Below, in pieces: positions 12,313 to 24,394 of a stretch of 64,000 bases of DNA. Source of the DNA: Oscheius sp. JU75. Its lineage: Eukaryota > Nematoda > Chromadorea > Rhabditida > Rhabditidae. Position numbers and translations under genes: made by a program. Numbering within the stretch: the stretch's first letter is position 1; each line of letters starts with the position of its first letter. The DNA is taken from positions 2,728,001 to 2,792,000 of the forward strand of contig JASJZC010000005.1 of NCBI GenBank assembly GCA_037178855.1, given 5' to 3'. The notes under the pieces are model-generated. The model was not told the DNA's origin. It did not search any database and saw only the letters and a program-made list of their open reading frames with translations.

Positions 12313-12717
12313 GATTCAGGCGAGGTATTGATATAAGGCTTGAAATGTTGCACGTTGGGACAAAGTATGAAAAGATATTTAAGAAACGAGCGCAAAATTA
12401 TGAGTGACGTGTGTACAACCCAAAGGAATCACTTTGGAAAGAAATTCAAAGACTTTCTAGCGCCGTTCCGACAAAAATATCGAAACGAAGAACTGCGAAT
12501 TGCATCACTTCCACTCAAACTGCGAAGCGATAATACGAGAGCAGAACCAGACCAACATTTGGCATCTCCTTTCTCATTTTCCTACAAGTCATTGTAAAAT
12601 GGTTCAAAGCAACCGCATTGCAACAAAAAGAGATTTCGGGATAAAAATATTCATGCAAAATGTACAAAATTAAAATGAACTGAAAAGATATTACAATAAA
12701 AGAGCTATCGTTGGTTA

Positions 12718-14181
12718 TCACTGGCTGGGAAGACTTGGGACATACATCATCGAGAGTTTGCGATGGGTATCGCAGTCCTCCAGACAGGTACTGCGGACGA
12801 GAGCAGCGGTGACGAGGTAAGGATCACAGTTGGATGAGGGACGACGATCTTCGAAGTAGCCCTGAAACACAGAAATGATGATGATAGAGTTTGGCCCTTC
12901 GTTCGAAGAATCTGTTTGGTCAATAGTCTGAGACGATTAGCAACTTTCCAAACAGACTGCCGCCGACGCAAACGGAAAGAATAACTCACGTAGCCTTCGT
13001 CGCTGGTCTGGCGAGGAATCCGGATCGAGCTGGCACGAGAAGCTACTCCGTAGGAGAACTCGTTGATCGAGGCAGTTTCGTGGTGGCCGGTCAGACGACG
13101 CTCGTTATCTCTTCCTCTGTGAGGGCTAAAAGTCGAGTGAATAGACAACAAAACGAATAAGAAACGTACTCATAGTAGGCGATATGCTGCTTGTGAACAA
13201 GGCTCAGTCTGTTGATGGCATTCATGATATGGTCGATACCGCCCTTCTCACGCATGGCCTTTGTGGAGAAGTTCGTGTGACATCCAGCGCCGTTCCAGTC
13301 ACCACGAATCGGCTTGGGGTCGAGAGAAACGACGACACCGTATTCTTCAGCAACGCGGTGAAGCAGGAAACGAGCCATCCAGAGCTGGTCCCCCATGTCG
13401 AGTCCTTCCACCGGTCCAACTTGGAACTCCCACTGGCCAGGCATAACTTCCGCATTTGTGCCCGAGATGTTGATTCCAGCGTATAAGCAAGCACGATAAT
13501 GGGCTTCGACGATATCTCGTCCATAGACTTTACCAGCACCCACACCGCAGTAGTAGGGCCCCTGGGGTCCGGGAAATCCGTTCTTGGGCCAGCCGAATGG
13601 ATGTCCATCGAGATCCAAAAGGGTGTATTCTTGCTCCATTCCGAACCATGGAATTTGATCCTTGGCAAGATCCATAACCTCCTTGCACTTGCGCCGGTGA
13701 TTCGTAGCTGAACAAGAAGTTTGGAAGAGGAAATAACCGATGCTGACCAGTTGGTTGCAATTTGTTATCCAGAGTCTCGCAAAGGATGATCTTATTTTCT
13801 CCACGACGGAATGGATCGGGATAGATGGCTACGGGCTTGAGGTACACATCAGAATCTTCGCCATGAGCTTGGCCGGTACTGCTTCCATCGAAATTCCAGA
13901 CGGGTAACTCTGGAAGATACTTTATTGGGCAGCTGGATTGAGCCGGTGAAAATCACGTGATGACCGCTCAAAGAACACAAGAGCTGCGCAGTTATAAATA
14001 GAAACTGACCATCGGGATTCTTGGGAACAAAATCCAGTGTACGAGTCTTAGAACGAAGGAATTCACCCGAGCCGTCGATCCAGACATACTTGGCCTGTAT
14101 TTTCCCCATCTGGTCCAGATCCATGAACCGGTGAGTGATAGACTTGTCCGTAGCGAATTGGCCTCTCAGATTTTGAGCCAT
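12718..14181 (-). CDS. Glutamine synthetase (eukaryotic type II)
   Basis: ATP-dependent condensation of glutamate and ammonia to glutamine in the cytosol. The beta-grasp signature [12 protein letters not shown], the metal/substrate motif [10 protein letters not shown], the ATP-binding block [19 protein letters not shown] and the adenine/arginine loop [15 protein letters not shown] are all present, and the end [15 protein letters not shown] matches the family. Length is about 370 residues as expected. At least five exons; one junction splits [11 protein letters not shown]. The spacer 12,320-12,717 downstream holds only 3' sequence. No residue expected in the active site is missing in what I read. 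Confidence 0.96.
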
Positions 14182-15089
14182 GCCTGAAAAAGGAAGAAAT
14201 CAACTAATATCAAAACGAAGAATAAGTTTGACAATGAGAATGGCAAGGAGACGGGAAGTGTGTACTCTATACGCCACGAACTAATCACCCGTTTTATCTT
14301 CGGGCCCCTGTTCCGCCCCACGTTCATAGATCGGAGTTTTTAAGAAAGTAGAAAGGGGCTAGTAAAATGAATAGGAGCGAACGCGCTGTCGATATAAAAG
14401 CCATATGATCACGTGTCACATTCTCAGAGCAAAAAAAAAGAAGATTGTGATGGCTTTACATGAAAACGATGTCTGGCTGGCACCAAAAGCTTGATAGAGC
14501 AAACACCGGTCACCATGTGGCTATCATTTCGGCGAAAACAACGTGCTCAGGAAAACAATGTGAACAGAAAAAGGGCAAAACTTAACAAAATTGAGGAGAA
14601 CTAAAAGAAAAAGAAATTTATAAAAGCCGACAGACTAGCACAAATGGAAATTCCCGCCAAAAACGCTGACAGAAACGGCGGTAGTTTAAACAGGAGGGAT
14701 TCATTTTTTATTCGAACCTTTGAAGCGAAGCTCCGGAATTTTCAAACATCAGCAGTTCTCTCCACTATTTGCATAGTCTGTTCAAAAAAAGAGCTTTTTT
14801 CCCAATGGGGCCGCCCAAGTTTTTGAACTGCGCACCAGCTTCAATGCAAATCTTCGCTACGCAAGTAAGGAAATGCCTACCGCGCGATTAAAATTATACT
14901 TTTTTTCTTGAACAAATCATATGCCTGGAAAATATCGGAAAACGAATGGGAGAAACTTATAGGTCGATGCTAATCAAAAAAATTACAGCGACGTTTGCAA
15001 CTGCTCGATAAACAGACTCCTCCAAATCCAATATTACTCGTCTAATCTGTTCAGCTGTCAAAGACTAATTGTAACTAATTGATCTGTAT
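14182..15089. other. Spacer upstream of glutamine synthetase, no gene seen
   Basis: About 0.9 kb with no supported gene. It includes CACGTG-type sequence near 14,411 (ATCACGTGTCAC) and A-rich tracts. It presumably carries the glutamine synthetase promoter. Confidence 0.35.
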
Positions 15090-15225
15090 GGAGACGAGCA
15101 CAGTCCAAGTCCTAGACCGTCTACATTTCGGGGAAGCGACGAAAAACAACAACCAGGTCAATGGAAAGCCAAATCCGAAGCAGGAGTTTTTCAGAAGATC
15201 ATCTGTCGCGTGAGTTGAGGTTCAG
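15090..15225 (+). pseudogene. Truncated copy of a MYRF DNA-binding-domain exon
   Basis: The sequence repeats 8986-9194 of the MYRF gene almost base for base, from GGAGACGAGCACAG onward, but lacks about 73 bp corresponding to roughly 9087-9160. It keeps the exon's GTGAGTTGAGGTTCAG splice-donor region, so it arose by DNA duplication and not through a processed mRNA. A few substitutions are present. It is too short to encode a working domain and is isolated between glutamine synthetase and the GT92 gene. Confidence 0.85.
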
Positions 15226-15461
15226 TGCTACAGAACAACGGAAATGGAAGCGGGCTTGTTTGAATTAATTGTACAAACTTGATCTCTGTTCTGAATCAGT
15301 CTTTATTGTTTCTTAGTCCCTGGCAATTGTTCTTTTATTTTTCGTTCAAATTACGCGAAAGAGTTTAATTTTAACAACGATTTAAGTTGCCCTGTAAGAT
15401 CATTCTGCAGACAATCCTCACCACATTTTATCTCATATCACAACTTATCCGTCTTAGGTTA

Positions 15462-17178
15462 TCAAAGCACATTATAGACGTCGTCTGTGTTCTCGTTCCA
15501 TTTTTCAAGCAGCTGCAGCTGAAACCGACAGCCATCGATGGGATTCTTACAGTTTCCCTGTCCGTTTCTCCAACTAAAACTAACAATAAGTTTTGTGTAC
15601 AGACAGAGAACTGACTCTTGAAGACATTCTGCCATAACTTCTTGTGTCCCAGCGTTAAAACTGGCCCCATCAGGAAAGATCTCTCGTGTTCTGTCAAGAA
15701 GCACTTTTCGGAATTCTTCTGGGTCGGACACGAGGGAAAAGTTGGTCTGTGTACTGTTTTGAACATATTCAGCACTGTTGTATCGGTTGTGGAGGAGCAT
15801 TCCTATTTCGTTGCTTGCCTAAAACTCTGTATAGGTACTGACTCTCACCTACCGTGACGGTCTTCCACTCTCTACTCAAATACTGATTGACAGCATGAAC
15901 TCCCAATCTTTTAACAGTGCTCGGGTTGAACACAACCTTCTTCGGACCTTCTACCAATGTCCATTTTGGATTCAATACGCCGAGGTAGTCGACAAAGACA
16001 GTGTCAAAGAGTTTTGGGTTCAACGGTGGGTCATACTGCAGAACATGGTGGTTGAACAGGACACCTCCGACGGAAGACTTATTCAAAAATGTGTCGACCA
16101 TTGCCAGAAACGAAGCATTTCTATTGAGTTTGTAGGAAAAAGGATCGGAACCAACTTTGAATAGATAAGCTCGTCGACATCCAAGAGAACAGCCCGGCTT
16201 GTTTTCGTCCTCAAGAGACAGTCGTTGTGGGCAATCGAATGTCCCACCCGGTAGACCATCGGATTCGGATCAAACATGTCGTTCGAGGGTAGCAGTGGCC
16301 AGGAAAGAATTGTCATCCAGTCCTTCAGTCATGCTTTTGTGACAGAAGTGCGAGTTCTTACCTCCTTCGAATAGAAATCAAAGACTTTCCGGACATCTTC
16401 AGTTCCAGAGAGATAGTAGAACACGAACTGAGTGGCTCCCTGAAGACGCCAATACTCGATGAATAGGATCAGTTTGGTCCAATCCGTGTACCTGAACAGG
16501 TCAGTTAATGGGGAGAGACAACTGACCAATAGATCGGTGGAACACAGACAGTCAGACCGTCTTCTTTTTCTACCAAAACCTCTTTCAAATTCATACGTTG
16601 TACTCCACCCGGACCCTTGATTTCGATCTGTAACTGTTCCTTATCCGAATCTGAACTGGACTCACATCGATGCCCTGGAAGTTATCTGGAACCTGGGCAC
16701 TGTGCAAGTGTGCCACTAGACTACACCCCTTGGCCCAAGTCCACGGACAACCGTTTTCGATAGTTTCAGGAATCAGACCAACCCATCTGCTTTCTATTTT
16801 CACATAGAGGAATCTGAAAAAGGAATAAAAGAACACAGGTGGTCAAACAACTTTCAAATGATAAGAGACGTGGACCCTTTGACTGTCTCCTGTCTACTCG
16901 AACTCACTTCTCCGATTTCTTCGGACAGCGATTGAGAGCGGGGATTCTGATGAAAGAGCTGTTCTGACGTTTGTCCAGGTATGCCGTGAAGACAAAAACA
17001 GATTCTTTGGACACTTGTTTCGTGTTCTTGTTCGGTTTTCTGAGCTTTAGATTACTGAAACGGAGTTTTTTGGGATGAGGTCAGCCTACCTCAGATTTGA
17101 ACAGGACGGTTCCCTCAAGAGAAGAAAGACAATGATACAACAGCAGGCTGCCAGAGCGAGGCGAAGATGCTTCGACAT
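15462..17178 (-). CDS. GT92 (DUF23) family glycosyltransferase, type II membrane protein
   Basis: The start MSKHLRLALAACCC leads into a signal-anchor helix (IIVFLLL), then the DUF23 opening SVFVFTAYLDKRQNSSFIRI. Downstream exons give WTKLILFIEYWRLQGATQFVFYY, the DxD-type metal site LLDVDELIY, and KVVFNPSTVKRLGVHAV with C-terminal cysteines. Nematode GT92 enzymes such as GALT-1 add galactose to N-glycan core fucose in the Golgi; this member's acceptor is unknown. About eight exons. The start directly follows a TCTCAG acceptor. A deleted mariner lies just upstream, so its promoter may be altered. Confidence 0.9.
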
Positions 17179-17207
17179 TCTGAGATCTCCTTCAGGCGTA
17201 ATAACTA

Positions 17208-18055
17208 TTGGGTTGGCAAATAAGTTTTCCCGCTTTTGTAAACATATGCCTCGTTTACGACAACGGCCGAGCTATTGATATGGCACCTCGTGCTGTTGAT
17301 ATAGCCGTTGATGATCTGGTACCCTACCATCAGCGACATGCCATGAATGAGTTCCTCAAAGGCACGAATGAAACCCACACGGCGGCAAATATCGACGTTT
17401 TTTATGACCAAGTGACGACGTCTACGAGGGTATGCCAGTTATGGTTCCATCACTTTCGGTCTGGGGACAAAAACGTCGAAGATGAGCCATGATCATAACG
17501 ACCAACAACTTTCGATGAATCGAAGCTGCTGCTGCTCGTGAACGAGAACAATGGGCAGACTACCGGTGAACTAGCAGAGGCACTGTTTGTCAGACCGCAG
17601 TGGAACATCATTTGAAACAATTGAGATTTACGAAGAAACTGGGCACATGGTTGCCGCATGATCTCAGTGGCAATACATGTCCGTTACCCATTCTCTCCTA
17701 TTCAGGTATGAGAGGAAATCCTTTTTATCACGCCTGGTGACGGGGGATGAGTGGGTAACGTACGTAAACTTCCGAAGGAAGTGTCAACGGGTGGGGCCAG
17801 GGCAGGCACCAAGTCCTGATGGAAAACCCGGAACCCATCAAAAGAAGATTATGCTTTGTGTTTTCTGGGATATCGAAGGAGTGGTGCATTGGGAACTGCT
17901 GGATGCTGGAACTACCCTTACGGCCGCCATATCCAGCCAGTAACTTGAAAAGGTTGCCGTTGCGCTTCGTCAAAAACATCGAAGATCATCCTCTAGATGG
18001 TTAACGCGCTCCCATGTTGCCAAACAAAAGCGAAAAGACTTAGTTGCCAACCCAG
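17208..18055 (+). mobile_element. Internally deleted mariner-like DNA transposon
   Basis: Terminal inverted repeats of about 31 bp, beginning TTGGGTTGGCAAATAAGT (17208-17238) and ending in its imperfect complement (18025-18055), are flanked by TA on both sides (17206-17207, 18056-18057). Inside are broken mariner transposase pieces: the N-terminal part with LWFHHFRSGDKNVEDEP and, after a gap, LVTGDEWVTYVNFRRK and IMLCVFWDIEGVVHWELL. Stops and frameshifts interrupt the frame, and the total of 848 bp is well short of a full 1.3-kb mariner, so it cannot make transposase. Confidence 0.92.
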
Positions 18056-19350
18056 TATTAAAGCGAGTGTCCGGACCCTTTTCTAGTTTGCAAAAGTTAA
18101 AATTCAGATGATTTGACAAGTCGTAGCAAGTCGAGATTGCACTGGTTTTCAGTTTCTGCAACTTATTCGAGCTGCAAGACTGAGCCTTTTTGAGACAGAA
18201 ATGCGACGTAACATTAGTTTCGAAGTACCATATCAAGGTAAAACTGTTCCACAGTAAAACGAGACAACCTCATTCCATAAAAGTATCTTTGGAAACTGTT
18301 TTGGGCGCAAAACTCTAGTCTAGGCAGTGCAAACTGTGGGGGGAGATTACTGAACGTCCTAAACTAGGGTAGATTCGTCTCTGAAGCAATTGGGATGCAT
18401 TCAACTTCTATTCCGAGTAGTTGCCTAAAAATAAAGGAGAAACATGCTGCCAGAAGCTACAATTTCGACTGTATACTTTTCTCTGGAACTAGCCTTGACT
18501 CGCCAAAAAGCGCGTGACTTGTCGAGACAAGGCTGACAAGTACTGCCGAGAAGGCTTCTCGGCAAATGGTAACTTTTGTTCTGGAGTAGCAACTGGGCTT
18601 ATATTTCGGTAATAATTAATGATAAAACAAAAAAGAAGTACACCTCCGTAGTCAGAGAGCTTTTCTCTATAATGCCCATATCAGAACTTATGGTCGCAAA
18701 AAAGGTGCGGAACTCGCTTTAAGAGAGGAAGAGTAATATGATAACACGGAATGACTGTAATGGAAAGGATCCCGATGGATGGAAGGGAAAAAATACAGTG
18801 AGTCAGTTAGTGTAAAATGGACTATTGGCACAGAACTTGTTTATACTCGAAAGTTACTAAAGAGACGAGGTTCTAATTGCAAACAGGCACCCAAATAGAC
18901 AAAACACAATTCCCTGTCACATACACTTTGCATAACCTAGTGGCTCAAGTTAGACTCACCAACCAGCTGTATCATAGGTTTATGTCCAAGCTGTTCTCGG
19001 GAAAAAAAGAAAGCTTTCTGACAAGTACGATAAGGTATCCAATATAATAACTCCATGAAAAAGGAAGGAAAGGGAAACTTGGGGGTACTTGTCTCTCTCC
19101 TAGCTTGCCACTTATTGAAGATGGAACGAGTTTGACTTCGAATGACTAACAGGAAGCATCTGGTGAGAAAGTGCAGAAGAGAGAGACATTTATAAACAAG
19201 ACGAGGATGGCTTCCCCCAAAGTGTGTGGGACAAAAGGATCCAAAGATCTCGTTCAGCCTATTCAGGGAAGACAACCACCCACTGGAAAGAGAAAAAAAG
19301 TAAAACTGATTCCCGTAGCCAGGAGACCGGGGGTGTGCTTTGTGGTATTC
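18056..19350. other. Intergenic region, no gene seen
   Basis: About 1.3 kb with only short unconvincing frames. A basic plus-strand frame at 19,207-19,365 (KDLVQPIQGRQPPTGKRKK) has no recognisable homology in my reading. Confidence 0.3.
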
Positions 19351-19389
19351 AAACTACTACTATGAGAAAGGGCTACCTGTTTTGTGAAA

Positions 19390-20261
19390 TTCTTCTCGTC
19401 CACTGCCGTCTCAGTCGGCGTAGTTGGGGTAGGCTTCTTCTCTTCCACTACAACGGGCTGCTCTTACGTTCTGCCTAACTCTCGGAAGGTTTCTGCGGAT
19501 CTGAAGAATTTGTCTCAAGTCCACTCTTGCTCTTGCTCCGTACTTTTCTCCTGTTTTCTATCCGGGTGACCGCTCTTCTCCTCCTTCTTTGATTTCTCTT
19601 TTTTCTCAACCTGTGGCTCGGGTTGTTTCTCGACTGCCGGCTAAAACTGTTGTCTTTCAGGAGCTTTTGGAACGTCTGGCTGGGCAACTAGAAATGGTTA
19701 AGCAAGAGGAGAAGACTCTCCACTGATAAGAGTCTTCTCCTCTTGCACTTGTGCAGTTATCAGTGCTGCTTATGGCTGTTTAATTGTTTTTCCGTTGGGG
19801 CTTGTGGCTTCGGCACTTGTGTGGGACTTTCTGAAGGAAACCAATTCGACAGCCCATCTCGTTCCCGATCAGAATGAGGGTTATCGTCTCCGTGATCCTC
19901 ACATGTACCTGCTCTCCCGGCTTGCCGAGGATTACTTTTGTCGGCGCGACCGGAGTTGCCTTCAGTTTCTCATTGAGCTGACGCTGAATGCTCATGACAT
20001 CGGATCGAAGCTGTGCCGAAGGCAGTCGTTCGGAAGTGTTCATACCTTGTTCTATCTGGTCAACAGCATTGGAAGAGGTCGGACAACAGATGAACATCGA
20101 GACGCACATTGTCGTCCTCAGCGACTGGATGGTGAGATCTTTGCACTGGTCCTTTTCCAGACCATCAAAAACCATATCCCGCACATTTTTCACCATCATA
20201 CCAAACTTTTTGCCCTTGGCCTGATTGATCGACACGTTCCGATAGTTGAAGCCTGGCTCTA

Positions 20262-20349
<88 letters not shown>

Positions 20350-20397
20350 AGTTCTGACTGATGAAAAAGGACCTACTGGTGAAGATTGCTGTTCCAC
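19390..20397 (-). pseudogene. Possible degenerate minus-strand gene with Lys/Glu/Pro-rich tail
   Basis: The minus strand is open from 20397 to 19780; after an Arg-Glu repeat from the microsatellite it reads YRNVSINQAKGKKFGMMVKN and RSDVMSIQRQLNEKLKATPV. Further down, coding-like low-complexity pieces appear in shifting frames (VEKQPEPQVEKKEKSKKEEK near 19,580-19,640; VVVEEKKPTPTTPTETAV near 19,390-19,450). No splice model joins them cleanly, so this may be a decayed gene. No family is recognised. Confidence 0.3.
20262..20345. repeat. (CT)n microsatellite, about 42 units
   Basis: Essentially pure CT dinucleotides on the plus strand. On the minus strand the same tract keeps an open frame as alternating Arg-Glu, which inflates the length of neighbouring open frames. 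Confidence 0.97.
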
Positions 20398-20523
20398 CTG
20401 GTGTTGCTATTATCCCCATATTGGGTATTCTCCCAAATCACGTCAGCTTTTATATAATTCGAGTAACGATGCAATTTTAAACTTTGCAAACTCTAAAAAA
20501 CAATATCAATTGAGTAGACTACG

Positions 20524-21073
20524 ATGGGCAAGAAAGCTGGAGCGAAGAAACGACCAAAAGTCGGCCGCACGATCAATTTGAATCGTGGCAGAAAGGCTGG
20601 TATCCAGCTGGAGGACAACGAGACGAGACGATGATGCTGTTTCAAGTCGAACAAGATCGGATGGAAGAGCTATCTGGCGCTAGACAATATCCTATTCGTC
20701 ATGGAGACGGCCTTCTTCTCTTTGTCCTCATCTTCTCCATCATGCTCTTCCTCGTCCATCTGGACAACCACAAGAAGAGTCAGTTTTTCTCTTTGAGTAT
20801 ATCGAAATCTATTGACAAGAACTAGATTACGGCCAGATGGGCAAAGTGAGTTCTCGGATCTACTGCTGGCTTTTCGTTGTCATCTTCTTCATCTGCTTTG
20901 CTTCAATCTGTCAAGCTTTCGAGAGGAGGAAGGCCTCAGAGGACGAGACCCACCATCTGGCCCTTCTTCGACGCTACTTCCACGTGCTGGCACTTCATGA
21001 CTTTCGAAGCTATGGAGCCGATTCCGAGTACGAAAATGTGGCCATTTCGGCCGCGAGTCAGATTCCGGAATAG
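20524..21073 (+). CDS. Small two-transmembrane protein, unknown
   Basis: Two hydrophobic helices are clear: LLLFVLIFSIMLFLVHL and IYCWLFVVIFFICFASI, joined by an intron at 20779-20825 that restores the frame (HKK/NYGQMGK). The minimal form starts at 20631 (131 aa). A longer model starts at 20524 with a basic peptide MGKKAGAKKRPKVGRTINLN and removes a 47-nt intron (GTATCC...TTTCAAG), which keeps the frame but uses a poor acceptor. A TATA-like TTTATATAATT lies near 20,449. The C-terminus is charged and ends AASQIPE. No family recognised. Confidence 0.55.
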
Positions 21074-21562
21074 ATCCATTTATCCTGTTCAATTGAAGAT
21101 CTTCTCTGTGACGGACTCTGTCTGTTTGTTTGTCCGTGGTCACGAAACAGAAGCAAGCCATTTATATTATGCAGAAGTTTGTTGTTCATAAACAGTTATT
21201 ATCTAAATTGATTAGCAATTCAACTCTTGTCCCAATAAAGCCACTGGAAGCCTTTTGTTACAACGAAGCGGTGCAGCCGCCAATGCAAAATGAATGCAAA
21301 AAAATGGCGAAGCTGTCGGAGGCGGCTGGTCCATTTCTAAGGCTCTGTTTTTAGTTTACAACTCTCTAAAAGCGGTGGTCAGGGTTCTCCCATAGTAAAT
21401 TGCCTAGGTTTACAGCCCGATTGCCACCGGGAATCGGAGGGAAGCGAGCTGTAGGTCATCATAAAGACACGGTCAAGACGGTCGAGTGGGCGGAGACTAT
21501 CCGTCGGCGCGTGTTGCTCATACTCAGTAGGAACTGTCAACCGCCGTCTCGATCCACGAGAA

Positions 21563-23246
21563 ATGCTCGTCTCAATACTCCAGCTAATTTTCCTCATTCC
21601 CATCTGTTCTCCATTCTGGTTCGTTTTCTCGCCGCTATTCAGTTGTCTCTTATTTGCTATATGCCCCCGGGTGATGTTGGTTCCCAGGTGCTAATTCGCA
21701 GCTCTTTTCTCGCGTGCCGACCAGTCCCATTGTTCCAAGGTTTCGCGCTCGGACCTGACTCATAGTCTGCCCTCCCTGAGAATCGTCTTCCGGCTAGAAG
21801 AAACCCCCTTGAGCAGCGAACAAACACGGATTGTGTTGGGCAACATGCGGAGGGACATGCCATAAAGTGGCGCCAGGTCACGGCTGTCGATCCCTTTTTG
21901 GGTAACCGCCATGTCCTGTAAAATATACGAAGGGGTAGTAAACGGTCTCGATTTAGGCTGCTCTCCGAAGTGGACAGAGACAATTTCGACTCGGTCAGTG
22001 CATGTCGGCTACTGCCAGGACTGTCAGCAAGACAAAGAGACATGTGTTATAGACAGCCGGAAGCGATAAAATTCGTAGTAGATGGACTGAAGATGGCTCA
22101 CGAGGAGTGTCAGTACGTCTTCCGTGGTCACGTCTGGAACTGCTCCCAGATCGGCCACTCCACAATGAAAAGTGAGTCTTCTGTTTGTACAGACTTTGTG
22201 TTGTAACTCCCAGCCAGCCGTGTGAAATTGATACTTTTTCACCTACCCGAAACCAATTCCCATCCTCAATACGCCTCATTTGCTTTTCAGCCGCTTCAAA
22301 GGAATCGGCCTACGTCTATGCGATTGCCTCCGCCGGTCTGACTCACACTCTGGCCAGGGCCTGTGCTAAGGTAAGTCCGAATGGTTTTCAGTTGACGTCT
22401 ATCTCTTCAGGGTCTTCTGCCAGACTGCAACTGCGCTCCGACTCCACAAGTCAACTCCAATGGACCTCTTCTCAAGGACTTTATCTGGGCTGGATGTTCG
22501 GACAATGTCAGATATGGAAACGCCTTTGGAAGGAAGTTTCTCGACGCCAGTGAGAAGAAACACAGTGATCCCAGGTACAAGAACATGCTCTTCCTGTTGA
22601 CAGTATACTTCCAGAGGCATGATGAACATTCATAATGCTCGCGTCGGGCGCCGACTTCTGTCCAGTTCGTTGGAAAAACAATGCAAATGTCATGGGGTAA
22701 GTGGAAGCTGTGTCACCAAGACATGCTGGAAGGTTGTTCCCAAGTGAGTTGTTTGATAGAGAAGAGAGTACGAGGAATTCTAGGTTCAGCGATTTCGCGA
22801 CTCGACTGTTTGACAAATATGAGATAGCTCAACAGGTGACAGCCGGTCCCAGCAGCAACCAACTCATGGTCAGAGTACCAACTTCCGAGGGCGGCAGAAC
22901 CGAGAGGTACTTGAAACAGGTTGATGCTAAGGTTAGAAATGAAGTGTTGTGAAAGGTAGCACCCTTTAGGCGGTCAAGAACGAGCTCGTCTTCCTGGATT
23001 CCTCTCCCGACTACTGTCTGAACCAGGGAATGGACAGTCAGGGAAGGGAATGTGGCAACAACTGCAAGCAGATCTGCTGTGGAAGAGGTTATCATTCCGT
23101 ACGGGAGGTCGTCGACGAGCCCTGCGAGTGCAAGTTCATTTGGTGCTGTGAGGTAGCTTTTTTGTCAGATTTCAGGCTTTCAATCTCTCTTCCAGGTAAA
23201 ATGCAAGACCTGCAAACGAGTCGTCGACCGTAATTACTGTAAATAG
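21563..23246 (+). CDS. Wnt secreted signalling protein
   Basis: From about 21,963 the Wnt pattern is continuous: [64 protein letters not shown], the lipid-attachment motif [16 protein letters not shown], and the C-terminal cysteine block [12 protein letters not shown] through [14 protein letters not shown]. The Ser in CHGVSGSC is the palmitoleoylated residue needed for secretion. Wnts bind Frizzled/LRP or Ror/Ryk receptors. A hydrophobic leader [16 protein letters not shown] at 21,563 is the likely signal peptide, but the exon joining it to the Wnt domain was not resolved. Poly(A) signal AATAAA at 23,322. The sequence looks nearest to Wnt4/CWN-1 types, with low certainty. Confidence 0.92.
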
Positions 23247-23784
23247 CACGAGCTGATCTCTTCGCCCATTCCGTGATCTTTCCGTGAATCTCTCAACCGT
23301 CTCATGTACAAAGTCTTTTCCAATAAAGTCAAGCTATGTTTGCTGAACTATTCGCGGCTATCCGCGGTCTACTCACAGCTCCACAGGTGGCAGACAATAG
23401 TCATAGTAACAGGTGGGCGTCCCCGAGCGGTCTTCTTCTTCGAAATTACAATACAACTCTTGAATACGTAGCGACAAAAGCTAGAAATACTGAAGATAAT
23501 TGCCAGGGAGTTCATCCCCCTACCACCTCTACATAGAGCTCTGTAGGTAGTAGAGAGAAACATACGAAAGTCAAGGAACATGCTTCGAGGAAATCACAGA
23601 ACACCCTCAGCACTCCCGAGTAAGCCTAAATCTTCTATTTCTGAAGCTTTCGAGTAACAGCTGTCCATCAAGGATAATGATCTCTCTACGATCGACGAGG
23701 ACAATTCTTAATTATCTAGACGAAGAACATGGACAACAGGTAGCAGGCACATTGGACATTACAGATTGACTTATGTTACAATGT

Positions 23785-24060
23785 TTATTTGTGGAAGAGA
23801 CTGCGGAAGTCGACGTTCCAGACAGGAAACGATTCCCAGCAGAGGTCGGTTCCCTCGTGTTTTGTAGGCAGCTGATAACTCATCATATAGTTGTAGTAGT
23901 GGTCCAGTAGTCTTCCGAGCTCCGCGAACTTGGCACTTCCATCGTAGCAGAGCTGCCAGTAGCCGTTCGTCTTCTCCAGCGGAATCTCGTAGGTCTCGTC
24001 CTGACAGTCTCGGTAGACGACGTGCAAAGGCAGCGCGAGCGGTGTCTGGACTTTGTGGCC
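23785..24060 (-). pseudogene. Orphan C-terminal half of an SH2-like domain
   Basis: One open stretch reads LALPLHVVYRDCQDETYEIP, then KFAELGRLLDHYYNYMMSY, and stops at 23785. This matches the second half of an SH2 fold (central strands, then F..L..L..HY). The FLVR-containing first half that binds phosphotyrosine was not found upstream on this strand, so this is a remnant or an exon of a gene whose 5' part I missed. Confidence 0.45.
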
Positions 24061-24394
24061 TTAAAGACTTTTGTTATTTGCAGAACTTTCCAAAACACTC
24101 TCAATTGAATCATTAGAGAACAAGAAGTTTGGGGATTAATTTGGAGAACTTGAGAGATTAGGATTAGGCAATAACTTTGCTGCAGTTCTGGTAGCTCGAC
24201 TGGGATAAAGGGAAAGGATTTGCTGAGTCAGGGACAGAAACATTTGATGGTGGAAAGTTGAAGAGAAGTTCTGGTATTGTATAGCTCAGTGTGTTAAAGA
24301 AAATAAAGCTGGAAAAGATCTCAACGTCTAGATAGAAGAGCCAAGCCTAAACGTATTTATTGCAAGTTCGATTAGAGATCGGAGTCAAGCGAGG

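Noticed and set aside
20165-20419. Arg-Glu repeat protein on the minus strand
   Set aside because: The repeat is the translation of a CT microsatellite; dinucleotide repeats are open in several frames.
24265-24330. tRNA-like A-box (TAGCTCAGTGTGTTAAAG)
   Set aside because: No matching B-box or acceptor stem follows; no cloverleaf could be drawn.
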